Positions 21,233-31,109 of a DNA stretch of 64,000 nucleotides are shown piece by piece (the stretch's first letter is position 1; the number at the start of each line of letters is the position of its first letter). A program made the position numbers and the translations under genes. This DNA comes from Ascoidea asiatica (lineage: Eukaryota; Ascomycota; Saccharomycetes; Ascoideales; Ascoideaceae). The notes beneath the pieces were generated by a model, which was not told the origin of the DNA, searched no databases, and was given only the letters and a program-made list of their open reading frames with translations. The stretch lies in assembly GCA_001600695.1 (NCBI GenBank), contig BCKQ01000002.1, positions 1,747,340-1,811,339 on the forward strand. The letters run 5' to 3'.

Positions 21233-21603
21233 TGTGGCGCAAATGGTGCACTTTCAGCGGACAAAGTGGCACACTGTTGGCATACTGTTAACACACTTTG
21301 GCACACAATAGCACGCAGTAAAAACGACAATAGCGAACACAGTGGTGAACACCGTCACTCACAGTGAGTCATAAAGCACGTGTTATTCTTAAAGTACTGG
21401 GATTAGAGTGGCCCTTTGATGTCAGAAGAGTGGCGTAATCTCAAATAATAATAAGTATGTGCCACAGTGTCTTTATTTTGTGGCGCTTACGCTATTCTTG
21501 GAGGTTGCCGAGGTTCAAGTTTTGTTTGTCTGGTTTTGCGCTTGTTTTTGCGTGGCTATTTCAGCGTTAGAAAAATAAAAATCGTCGCCATGTTTGTGGC
21601 GCT
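21233..21603. promoter_or_regulatory. Candidate sulphur/amino-acid control cluster upstream of DUG2
   Basis: TGTGGCGC occurs at 21233, 21480 and 21596. TGGCAC-type variants occur at 21267 and 21299, and GTGCCAC (reverse of GTGGCAC) at 21459. These match the Met31/Met32 core TGTGGC. A CACGTG lies at 21377-21382 (Cbf1-type), and GTGAGTCAT at 21364-21372 is the reverse of ATGACTCAC, an exact Gcn4 site. Function is inferred from motif identity and the adjacent gene. Confidence 0.45.
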
Positions 21604-22389
21604 GCTTTTTCCAAGTTTGACTTGTTCAACCTGAACCCTATTTATTCATTGAAGCCAGTACTAAAATAATAACTAATAAAATAATAAAATAATAAAATAT
21701 AAAAAAGAATAAAAAATATAAAGAGCTTAAAACTAATAAAAAATTAATTAATAAAGCAAGAAAATAAAGGAGAAACAACAAAAGATCAACCATAAAACAA
21801 TTTCAAAAAAGGGAAAAAAAGGGGATAAAAAAGAATAAAAAAAGAATAAAAAAAGATAAAAAAAGATAAAAAAAGATAAAAGCATGTCAAATAAGGAGAA
21901 ATAATTATTCCAATACTTGACAATTTAAGAAAAAAACCATTACTGTAAAAATTTCAAATTAAATATTAAAAGAATGAGTAAAATGAAGTAAAAAACAACG
22001 GGTTTAACGAAAGAACTAAAATCTTAAAGTTTAAGAAAAAACTTAAATTTTAAAAATATATAATATAAAAAAACAAAGATAAAGATTTAAATAATAAAGA
22101 TATAAATAAATAAATAGATAAATTAATAAATAAAGATATAAATAAATTTGTTTTGAAAATAAGAAGCCAAACATTAAAAGCAAGAGAAGTAAAAGAAGGA
22201 CGAAGCAAAAAAAAAACACTTAATTATTTAAGTGATTATTTGATTGATTTAAAAGATTTGAAAAACTTTAAGAAATTTGAAAAATTTAAATCATTTAGCT
22301 ATTAATAAAGCAACTTTCAAAGAGTATATATAATAAATAATAAATAATAAATAGACTCGGATATAATAAATATTATCAAAAGAAACTTA

Positions 22390-22506
22390 TTATTTATCAT
22401 TTTCATAAAATTCAATATTCATTTCAAAATAAACACAACTTATCCTTGGAAATTCTCCATTAATACTTAAAATACGATCTTCATTAGCCAAACTATTATT
22501 AATATG

Positions 22507-22557
<51 letters not shown>

Positions 22558-22673
22558 TGTATTAGTAGTGGTAGCTGTAGTAGTAGTAGTAGTAGTATTG
22601 GTGTTGTTATTAGTATTTCGATTACTATTACTATTATTAGTATGACTATTAGAATTAGTATTATTATTATTAC

Positions 22674-22704
<31 letters not shown>

Positions 22705-23871
22705 ATTACGATTGTTATTGATTTGAATAGAAGTTGAAGCTAAATCTCTTAAAGTATTTGAATTATTATGAATATTATTTGTACCATTTGGTAATCTAAA
22801 AATATTTTGAATTATTCTTTCAACTGATCTTGTTGATAATGTTCTAAATTCTCCAGTAATTTCATCATCTGTTATATTTAATGTATCTAATCCAATATTA
22901 CTTTCACTTGAATTATTATTAGCATTTTCTGTATTTACATCATCACTATTATTATCATTATCATTGATAGAATCCATATTTGAATTCAAATTTGTTACTG
23001 TTTTATTATCATTATCATTTTCATTTTCGTTCTCATTATCGTTATCATTTTCATTATCAGTATCAATTTCAATTTCATCAATATTGATATCATTACTATT
23101 ATAATTATCATTATTTGTATTATTTATATTGATATATTCATTATCATTTGAGTTTAAGATAGTATGAGTACTATGAGAACTATCCGTAGTACTATTGGTA
23201 GTACTATTAGTATGATTTATTTCATTTATATGATGATTATCTTCAATATTTTCAATATTAATATTAATATTTGAACCAAAAGAATTTAAAGATAATGAAG
23301 TTTTTGAGTTTTTTGAATTCTTTGAAGTTTTCAAATTATTAGAAGAATTATATATTGAAGTATTATTTGAATTAATATGATTTTTGGATTTTGAATTTGT
23401 ATTTGAATTAATATTTGAATTTGATTTTTTTAATGATTCAGAATTATTGGATTTTGAATTAATAGATTTTGAATTATTTATAGTATTTTTTAAATTTTTA
23501 TAATATGAAGAGAAAGTTTTTTTAACTTTATTTGAAATTTTTTTATTTGAAATATATTTATTATTTCTATTATGAACATTATTATTATTGTTATTATTGA
23601 TAGTAGAAGTAATAGATTCCTTTATTAAATTATTTGATTTATTATTTTTTGGATTTATTGTATTAGGTTTTACATTTGATTTATTTGATTTATTTCTTTC
23701 ATTTTCATTCTCAGTTTCTTTTTGTTTCTCTTTAGATTTTGATTTTGAATTTGCTTTAGAATTAGGGATGGTAGTTGAATGTAAATTTGTAGATTTGATT
23801 GTAGAAATAGAAGTTTTATTTCTTAAATTATGATTAATATTTGAATGATTATTTGAAGATAAGTTTAACAT
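22390..23871 (-). CDS. Asn-rich protein of unknown function
   Basis: This 493-codon frame is dominated by Asn, Ser, Thr and Asp, with an acidic DNDNENEN stretch in the middle (about residues 265-295) and long Asn runs near the C-terminus. Two stretches are not simple repeats. One is an acidic-to-basic segment, DDEITGEFRTLSTRSVERII, followed by QNIFRLPNG (about 338-367). The other is the C-terminal RILSINGEFPRISCVYFEMN (about 466-485). A basic patch, KKISNKVKKTFSSYYKNLKN, lies at about residues 108-130. I do not recognise the family. Triplet-repeat sequence can keep a frame open by chance, but the non-repetitive ends argue for a real gene. The upstream region has two E-boxes and a bZIP site. 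Confidence 0.6.
22504..22556 (-). repeat. (AAT)n microsatellite encoding poly-Asn
   Basis: An almost pure ATT/AAT triplet tract of about 50 bp inside the Asn-rich orphan gene encodes an Asn run. A second, more broken tract lies at about 22660-22700. Confidence 0.9.
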
Positions 23872-24651
23872 TATGAAAATGATAATTTGAATTTGATATA
23901 ATTTTTTTCAAAATTTTATTAAAAAGGATAAATGAATTAATTATGAATTTTATAGAGATATATGAGATATGAGATATATGAGATTATATGAAAATGAAGA
24001 GAAAGTGTAAGATATATGAGTTATAGCTAGAAGAACTAGCATGAAATAAATAAATAAATAATAGATACAATAAATATAAGTTGATAGAATTTGATAAAAT
24101 AGGATATGATATGATACGATGTGATAGTTGAATTTATGATACTTCTATTATTTGATTATTAAATGTAGATAAAAGATAAAAGATAAAAGATAGAGAAGAT
24201 ATAAGATAGATAAAGCAGATAGGTAAGTTAATAGAGCGTGAAATAGGTCAGTGAGCTCAGTAATTTCCAAGTGAAATACGCTGAAGAGAAGAGTCTTTTT
24301 TCTCACTTGCGAGATCTTCGTTGCTGAGTGTTTCAGGCCTGGTCTAATCAGGAGCGGAACACGTGCAATTACGTAATCACCACAGACCTGATACCCGGCT
24401 ATTTCAAATTTGATTTTTGTTTTCTTGTCACGTGTATCCGTGTTTTTAGTTATTCAATGAGTAAAGTAATTGATAAGGTATTTAGCGTTACTCATAGATA
24501 TACTGTATTTAATAGATATATTTAATAGATATGTTTGGTATTACAGAGACTATATAATTGATTGAATACATAAAGAAATAAAGAAATAAACAAATAAACA
24601 AATAAAGAGGATATATATATATATATATATATATATTTACATTTACAATTT
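23872..24651 (-). promoter_or_regulatory. Upstream region with two CACGTG boxes and TTACGTAA
   Basis: This is the promoter of the Asn-rich gene at 22390. It has CACGTG at 24360-24365 and 24429-24434, and a perfect bZIP/Yap palindrome TTACGTAA at 24369-24376 between them. A run of GATAAAA/GATA-like repeats lies at about 24090-24215, and an (AT)n tract at 24611-24636 near the 3' end of the next gene. No other gene was seen. Confidence 0.5.
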
Positions 24652-25686
24652 TTAAATAGAAGATTTTCTTGGACAATGAAATCTAATTGCAGTACTAAAA
24701 CGTCTGTGATGATGATTACTACAATTACTACCGGTACTGTTTTTTCTATAAACATTATCTAAACTATTAAAATTGTCGTTACTGTCGTTATTATTATCAT
24801 TATTTATGAAATTATTATTTTCATTATTAATAGCATTGATATCAATGGATTCATTATTAATGTTACTATTATTGTTATTATTACTATTATTATTATTATC
24901 AGATTCATCTTTACAGCAACAACAAAAACTTTTTTGAATTATAGTTTGTTCATTTTTATCTTTAATATTATTCCATAAATTGAATATTTTAGAACTGCTG
25001 CTACTATTATTATTATTATTATTATCATTATTAATATGATTATGACTATGAGTGTGATTATGGATATGATTAAGATTATGAGAGTAATTATGATTATGAT
25101 TAATATTATGATTAAAATTATTAATATTATTTTTATTATTTTCATTTATTATAAGACATGCATCAATTGGTTGATTTAATAATGAAGTATTTAAATGATT
25201 TGAAGTAGTTGAAGTATTTGATAATGAAGTATTAGAATTATTAGATGATTTTAATGAAGAAGTAGATAACGATGATGCTGAAGATTCAATTGCATTTTCA
25301 TTTTCATTATTATTGTAATTGTAATTGTATTTGTAATTAATATTATTATTGTTATTGTTAGAAGAAGCTAGAAATAAGTTTAAATCATTTCTATAATCAT
25401 AATTGTTATCATAGTTATTATTTATATTACTGTTACTATAATCATCTAAAGAGTGATACCTTATTAAAGGTTTCTTTTTATTATCATTGATATTATTGAT
25501 AATATTGAATTGATCTTCATTTGAACCAAAGGCAATTAAATATTTATTACCAAAAAAACTATTTCTTCTATCAAGATTTGAATCAAGATTTGAATCTAAA
25601 TTACTTTTAAAACTATTTTTATTTTCTTGATAAGTTGCAGGTAATGTATTTGACCTTTTAGCTAAAGTATGAGTTGAATAATCCAT
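24652..25686 (-). CDS. Asn/Ser-rich protein with Cys cluster, unknown function
   Basis: This 344-residue protein is rich in Asn and Ser, with a His/Asn-rich stretch (about residues 188-222). Non-repetitive parts are an N-terminal segment (MDYSTHTLAKRSNTLPATY...), RYHSLDDYS (about 76-84), IFNLWNNIKDKNEQTIIQKS followed at once by a CCCC cluster, and a basic C-terminus (NHHHRRFSTAIRFHCPRKSSI). The four adjacent cysteines could be palmitoylated or bind metal (inference). I do not recognise the family. Several SLD/RRxS-like patches would suit phosphorylation or 14-3-3 binding, but this is speculation. It lies in tandem with the Asn-rich gene at 22390; a paralogous relationship is not evident beyond composition. 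Confidence 0.6.
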   Translation of the reverse strand: MDYSTHTLAKRSNTLPATYQENKNSFKSNLDSNLDSNLDRRNSFFGNKYLIAFGSNEDQFNIINNINDNKKKPLIRYHSLDDYSNSNINNNYDNNYDYRNDLNLFLASSNNNNNNINYKYNYNYNNNENENAIESSASSLSTSSLKSSNNSNTSLSNTSTTSNHLNTSLLNQPIDACLIINENNKNNINNFNHNINHNHNYSHNLNHIHNHTHSHNHINNDNNNNNNSSSSSKIFNLWNNIKDKNEQTIIQKSFCCCCKDESDNNNNSNNNNNSNINNESIDINAINNENNNFINNDNNNDSNDNFNSLDNVYRKNSTGSNCSNHHHRRFSTAIRFHCPRKSSI

Positions 25687-26650
25687 TGTATTATTGATTT
25701 ATATGATAAATTGAATTAATTGAGTATGTATAATTAAAATTTTATAATTTATTAAAAGGTATTATAAATAAATAAAATTGAGTAAGGAGAATTTATTAAA
25801 ACTTGGATAAATTACATTTCTTTTATAGAGAGAGATCTTTAGAGATATTGAAGACAAAGGATATTTTTTATCAGTAAATTAAATTCAGATGTTGAAAGCG
25901 TGGAAAGTATAAAATTAATAAATATTTAAATCTAAATTATGTCAAGCTGGTGAAAAGATAACGAAATAGTAGTAGTTGTTGTGGTTGTTGTGGTTATGAG
26001 TTCACTCAATCTGCTTTCGGCAACATTAACCTTTTCCCCCAGACACTTAACCACTCAAACCAACGCACACGCCTTCATACGCCAGCACATTTCTGTACCA
26101 CAAGGTATAATATTGTGGAATGGTAACAGAATGTTCACGCTATTTCCGCTTTGGTTTCAGTTATCATTGCTATTTTCTTAAATTCACTCGTTTTACCGAA
26201 CTATTATTCCATTACATGTCGAAATTAGGAAACTTTAAAAGAAACCCCAGTTGTAAAAAGCTGAATCTGGTGGTTGGGGAGCGTCCGTCTCCGTGCAGGG
26301 ATCCGTGTTGACATCTTGAAAAATCTAAAATTTCTCAATTTTATCGACGTTGCATTAATTCAATTGCGAAATAGTTAATTACATTGGCGCTGGTTTCCAT
26401 GGTTTCCTTGTTTTCCTTGGGTTTCCTTGGAGATCACCCTGAGGGTGCTTGCTCCAGCTCCAGTTCCAGCTGTATGCGCTTCAGAAACCCCAAAAGAAGC
26501 TGCACTTCCACGAGGGGTTAGCGAATAAAAGACATTGAGTGTGAGTGTTGAATAATTTAGATCATTTCTGTTCATTTCTGTTCATTTTATGCTTTAATAT
26601 CTCTATTTTCTCTATTTCTATTTATCTTCTCACTTTCTTCTCTGTTTCTT
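25687..26650. promoter_or_regulatory. Upstream region of the Cys-cluster gene
   Basis: This 964-bp region lies between the start of the 24652 gene and the URK1 stop. GC-rich patches are at about 26030-26130 and 26275-26520. The second contains three TTTCCTTG repeats (26394-26430) and an STRE-type AGGGG (about 26512). ORFs here have no family resemblance. Confidence 0.5.
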
Positions 26651-28141
26651 TCATGTTCCAAAGTACGCAGAATCCACAAATCGATTGTTGTACCACCATT
26701 CAGTTGCTGATTCCAAGTTTCTGGTCTCGTTTTCGTCACTACTTTCACTACTCCTTTCATTACTTTCACTACTACTTTTATTGTTGCTTCCTTTGCAAAT
26801 GCTCACTCTTCCCATTTTACCAACAACAATGAAAACACGTGGAAACATTTTTATAATGCTTCCAATTCCAAATTCATTCCCCAAATAACAAATCACAACA
26901 ATATCTTTCTCTTCAATTCCCTGATCAATTAAAACTTGAATTGCCATAATCATTCCAAATCCACTTATAATTTGAGTATCAAATATAAAAAATTTATATT
27001 TCTTACCTTCTTTATTTGTTTCTTTAATAATCTTTGGTAATTTGGTATAATGTAATTCAGGTTCTCCAGTTTGAATATTGGATTGAATTAATAATTTTCC
27101 AATTTTTACATTACCTAAACTTTTCATAATTGATGTTAAAAAACATTCTCCAGATCTTATTAAATTTATAACTATAATTTCTTCATTTCTTTTAATACCT
27201 TTAGTTTCATAAATAAATTTATTTTTAATTTTAGTTTTTATTATATTTTTATTCCATGTATAAAATTCTTTAATTTCTAAAGCTTTATTAATTAATAAAC
27301 TTCCAATTCTATTAAAATAAAATATAAAATCATCTCTTTTAGTTTCTTTATTAATTAAAATACTATGAATACATTTAATTTGATTATTCATTTCTAATTC
27401 AATTAATCTTGTATTTAAACTATTATTATCTAATTCATTCAATTTATTTAATTCTTTCAAATTCTTTAAATGTTCTTGACTTTTAATTAATAATTGTCCT
27501 TTAATATGTTTTATAACCATATTAATTGAAATTTTATTTTCTTGTCCCATTGGTATAACTATATTTGCATTATTTAATGTAGGTTTGATAAATCTATCTG
27601 AATTTGGTTTAACAAATTTATTCCATTGTTTTAAACATCCTTTTAAATCTCTTCCTCTATGTAAAATATCTCTAATTAATCTTCTACTTAAACATATATC
27701 TAAATCTGTATCAATATAAATCTTCATATCCATTAATTTTAAAATTCTTTCATCATATAATGAATATAATCCTTCTAAAATTATAACATTTGCTCCAAAT
27801 ATTTCTAATTTTTTATTACAATTTCTTGAATGTGTCTTAAATGAATATATTGGTATTTGAGTTTTTTTACCTTGTTTTAATGATAATAAACTTAAATAAC
27901 ATAAATTTAAATCAATTGCATTAGGATTATCAAAATCATATTCATTCTTAAATGCCAATTCACTTTGTTCCTTATTTAATTCTTTATAAAAATTATCAAC
28001 ACTTAATACAATTGTCCATGGTGTATTTATTTGTGATATTATTTCTTTAGCAATTGATGATTTACCTGATCCACTAAATCCTGCAATTCCAATTATATAT
28101 GGTTTATTCCAAGGTGGAATATATTTAAATTCATTTTTCAT
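26651..28141 (-). CDS. URK1: Uridine/cytidine kinase
   Basis: This enzyme phosphorylates uridine and cytidine in pyrimidine salvage. The 496-residue protein (S. cerevisiae Urk1: 501) has a P-loop GFSGSGKSS at residues 21-29, the substrate region LSVDNFY, YDFDNPNAID and the LID-type RRLIRDILHRGR. A C-terminal uracil-phosphoribosyltransferase-like domain follows (about 285-490), ending in RFVDSAYFGT. In that domain the PRPP loop is degenerate (DTQIISGFG instead of DPxLATGG), as in other eukaryotic Urk1 proteins, so it is unlikely to be a working transferase. A Ser/Glu-rich insert of about 30 residues precedes the C-terminal motif. The start is the ATG at 28141. It is divergent from PRP2. Confidence 0.93.
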   Translation of the reverse strand: MKNEFKYIPPWNKPYIIGIAGFSGSGKSSIAKEIISQINTPWTIVLSVDNFYKELNKEQSELAFKNEYDFDNPNAIDLNLCYLSLLSLKQGKKTQIPIYSFKTHSRNCNKKLEIFGANVIILEGLYSLYDERILKLMDMKIYIDTDLDICLSRRLIRDILHRGRDLKGCLKQWNKFVKPNSDRFIKPTLNNANIVIPMGQENKISINMVIKHIKGQLLIKSQEHLKNLKELNKLNELDNNSLNTRLIELEMNNQIKCIHSILINKETKRDDFIFYFNRIGSLLINKALEIKEFYTWNKNIIKTKIKNKFIYETKGIKRNEEIIVINLIRSGECFLTSIMKSLGNVKIGKLLIQSNIQTGEPELHYTKLPKIIKETNKEGKKYKFFIFDTQIISGFGMIMAIQVLIDQGIEEKDIVVICYLGNEFGIGSIIKMFPRVFIVVGKMGRVSICKGSNNKSSSESNERSSESSDENETRNLESATEWWYNNRFVDSAYFGT

Positions 28142-28517
28142 TTCCAATTTTATACTATACTATTCTATTATATATATTCTAGTTTATTCTAAAAAAAGAT
28201 TTATTCTTTTCACCAAGTAAACATATTCACTATTAAATAATTACTCTGTTCCATTCTATTCATTTCCTCTCCTCTGATAAGAAATTGATCTTTTTTTTTG
28301 CTTAACGTTCCTTTTTCTCACGCGAGCTTTTTTCGAATATTCAAATTTTAAAAAATCAGGAGTACCGTAAACATGGCGTCATTTTCGTTCCAATTTCAAT
28401 TTTTCCGACTACTTTAATACAAATTCAATACAAATACAAATTGATTTAATTCAAATAAATAATCAAATAAGGAAATAAATAATAATATCTTAATTAAACT
28501 ATCTTCAATATCAATAA
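28142..28517. promoter_or_regulatory. URK1-PRP2 divergent promoter
   Basis: This 376-bp shared upstream region has an isolated CACGCGAGC (about 28318-28326), a T-run near 28290, and an A-rich leader with CAAATAA-like repeats before PRP2. No gene was seen. Confidence 0.5.
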
Positions 28518-31109
28518 ATGAATCAAAATAGACATAACAAGTACAATTCTAGAAACAATAATTCTAGTAATTTCAATAATACAGATGAAAATTTGGAATT
28601 ATTCACTTTAAAAGAAGAAATTAAAATCTTTGAAGAAGATATTGAAAAATATGGTTGGAATAATTTATCTTCAAATGAAAAATCAAATTATGAAAAAAAA
28701 ATTCAATTATATAATAATTTAATTAAATCTAAAAATGATTATTCAAATAAACAATCAAATGATTATATAATACCTGAAGATTATTCAAATGATAAAAAAA
28801 GAAAATATGAAATTTTAAATGATAAAAAAAACTTAGATTTTAAAATTAATAAAAAAATTTCAAATAATAATAGTAGTAGTAGTAATACCACTAATAATAA
28901 TAATAACTCAATAGATTTAAAAATTAATGATCCAAATAAAATTCCTTTACCAGGTAATGAAGATTATGAATTTGTTTTTGATGATAATCAAAAAGTTATA
29001 TTTACTGAAGAAGAAAAATTATTATATGATAAAGAATCTCAAGATTTAAATTCAAAAAAATTGGAAACTGAAAATAAAATTAAAAATTTAAAAACAATTA
29101 ATGATATTAAAAAATCTTTACCAGTTTATAAATATAAAAATGATTTATTAAATTCAATAAAAATTAATCAAGTTTTAATAGTTATTGGTGAAACTGGTTC
29201 TGGTAAAACAACTCAATTACCTCAATATATTTATGAAGAGGGTTATTGTAAAAATGGTTTAAAAATTGCTTGTACACAACCAAGAAGAGTTGCTGCTATG
29301 TCTGTTGCAAAAAGAGTTTCTGATGAAATGAATGTAACTTTAGGTAATGAAGTTGGTTATTCAATTCGTTTTGAAGATAGAACAAATAAAAAAACTTTGA
29401 TAAAATATTTAACTGATGGTATGTTACTAAGAGAATTTTTTATTGATCCAAAAATGTCATCATATTCTGTAATAATTATAGATGAAGCTCATGAAAGAAC
29501 TTTATCAACAGATATTTTATTAGGTTTAATTAAAGATATTTTAAAATTTAGAAAAAATTTAAAATTAATAATTTCTTCTGCAACAATGAATGCAAAAAAA
29601 TTTAGTAAATTTTTTAATAATGCACCAATATTTAATGTACCAGGTAGAAGATATCCTGTTGATATTCATTATACAATTCAACCTGAATCAAATTATATTC
29701 ATGCAGTTATCACAACTATTTTTCAAATTCATATATCTCAAGGTTTTGGTGATATTTTAGTATTTTTAACAGGTCAAGAAGAAATTGAAATTATCGAAGA
29801 AAATATAAAAGATACCTGTAAAAAATTAGGATCAAAAATTAAAGAAATGATAATTTGTCCAATTTATGCAAATTTACCAAATGATTTACAACAAAAAATT
29901 TTTCAACCAACACCGAAAAATTCAAGAAAAATTGTATTAGCAACAAATATTGCAGAAACTTCAATTACAATTGATGGAATTGTTTATGTTATTGATCCAG
30001 GATTTGTTAAAGAAAAAATATATAATCCTTCAACAGGTATGGATAGTTTAATAGTTACACCATGTTCACAAGCTTCATCAAATCAAAGAGCAGGTAGAGC
30101 AGGTAGAATTGGACCTGGAAAATGTTTTAGATTATTTACAAAATGGTCATTTAAAAATGAATTACCATTAAATTCAACACCAGAAATTTTAAGAATAAAT
30201 TTATCAAGTGTTGTATTAATATTATTATCATTAGGTATCACAGATTTAATAAAATTTGAATTTATTGATTCACCATCAATTGATTCATTAATAAAATCAT
30301 TAGAATTATTATATTCATTAGGTAGTATAAATGAAAAAGGATTATTAACAAAATTAGGTAGACAAATGTCTGAATTTCCAACAAATCCAATGATTTCAAA
30401 AGTTTTATTAATTAGTAAGAAATATAAATGTACAAAAGATATATTATCAATAGTTTCATTAATTCAAGAATCTTCAACCTTATTTCATAAACCAAAAGAT
30501 AAAAAATTATTAGTTGAAGAAATTAGAAGTAGATTTAATAATAAATTCGGAGATCATTTTACATTATTAGAAATTTGGAATGAATGGAAAGAAAATAATT
30601 ATTCATATGAATGGTGTAAAGATACATATATACAATATAAAACATTAAGAAGAGTTAAAAATATTAGAAATCAATTAGAAAAAATATGTGAAAGAGTTGA
30701 AATTCGTGATAAAAAAAGAAATGATAAATCTTTTAATAATGAAGAAAATAATAACAATGATAATAGTATGGATATAAATGAGGAAAATAAGATTATAAGA
30801 ATAAGTAAAGCATTAACAGCAGGATTTTTCCCAAATTGTGCAAGATTATCAAAAATGGGAGATAGTTATAGAAGTTTAAAAAAAAATAATCAAATTTTTA
30901 TACATCCAAGTTCAGTTTTATTTAAAATTAAACCTGCAAATAAACTCATAATTTATAATGAATTAATTTTAACTAAAAAAGAATATATGAGGAATTGTTT
31001 TGTTATTAAAGAAGAATGGTTAAAAGAATTAGCACCACATTATTTTTCTAAAAAGGAATTGGAAATTGCAGATACTCAAAGTAAAAAAATTCCCAAAATT
31101 ATTAAATGA
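28518..31109 (+). CDS. PRP2: DEAH-box spliceosomal ATPase Prp2
   Basis: Prp2 remodels the activated spliceosome just before the first catalytic step. The 863-residue protein (S. cerevisiae Prp2: 876) has all DEAH/RHA motifs: GETGSGKTT (from residue 224), TQPRRVAA, TDGMLLRE, DEAHER (from 322), SAT, FLTGQEEIE, ATNIAETSITIDG and QRAGRAGR (from 523), then the helicase-associated and OB-type C-terminal domains. The N-terminal EDYEFVFD..QKVIF segment is typical of Prp2/DHX16. This, with the length and lack of an S1 domain, separates it from Prp22, Prp16 and Prp43. An Asn/Ser-rich patch lies near residues 113-135, and an Asn-rich insert near 740-755. Codon use is extremely AT-rich throughout. Confidence 0.92.
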   Translation: MNQNRHNKYNSRNNNSSNFNNTDENLELFTLKEEIKIFEEDIEKYGWNNLSSNEKSNYEKKIQLYNNLIKSKNDYSNKQSNDYIIPEDYSNDKKRKYEILNDKKNLDFKINKKISNNNSSSSNTTNNNNNSIDLKINDPNKIPLPGNEDYEFVFDDNQKVIFTEEEKLLYDKESQDLNSKKLETENKIKNLKTINDIKKSLPVYKYKNDLLNSIKINQVLIVIGETGSGKTTQLPQYIYEEGYCKNGLKIACTQPRRVAAMSVAKRVSDEMNVTLGNEVGYSIRFEDRTNKKTLIKYLTDGMLLREFFIDPKMSSYSVIIIDEAHERTLSTDILLGLIKDILKFRKNLKLIISSATMNAKKFSKFFNNAPIFNVPGRRYPVDIHYTIQPESNYIHAVITTIFQIHISQGFGDILVFLTGQEEIEIIEENIKDTCKKLGSKIKEMIICPIYANLPNDLQQKIFQPTPKNSRKIVLATNIAETSITIDGIVYVIDPGFVKEKIYNPSTGMDSLIVTPCSQASSNQRAGRAGRIGPGKCFRLFTKWSFKNELPLNSTPEILRINLSSVVLILLSLGITDLIKFEFIDSPSIDSLIKSLELLYSLGSINEKGLLTKLGRQMSEFPTNPMISKVLLISKKYKCTKDILSIVSLIQESSTLFHKPKDKKLLVEEIRSRFNNKFGDHFTLLEIWNEWKENNYSYEWCKDTYIQYKTLRRVKNIRNQLEKICERVEIRDKKRNDKSFNNEENNNNDNSMDINEENKIIRISKALTAGFFPNCARLSKMGDSYRSLKKNNQIFIHPSSVLFKIKPANKLIIYNELILTKKEYMRNCFVIKEEWLKELAPHYFSKKELEIADTQSKKIPKIIK

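Larger units (their letters stand above)
20024..22389. promoter_or_regulatory. 2.4-kb DUG2 upstream region
   Basis: This region runs from the DUG2 ATG to the stop of the next minus-strand gene. It holds a (TTTTGAAA)n tract (about 20210-20233), a GC-rich patch with an Ume6-like TCGGCGG (20790-20796), an LTR-like insertion (20875-21228), a cluster of TGTGGC/TGGCAC motifs with CACGTG and a Gcn4 site (21233-21603), and an 11-bp A-rich tandem array (about 21823-21882). ORFs at 20477, 20716 and 21139 look accidental. No RNA gene was recognised. Confidence 0.55.

Noticed and set aside
22504-22737. Plus-strand poly-Ile ORF antisense to the Asn-rich gene
   Set aside because: It is the mirror of the AAT repeat tract and has no independent coding character.
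24635-24645. Exact match to the S. cerevisiae ARS consensus (ATTTACATTTA) next to an (AT)n tract
   Set aside because: In DNA this AT-rich such matches are expected often, and origin sequences differ between yeasts; not evidence of an origin.
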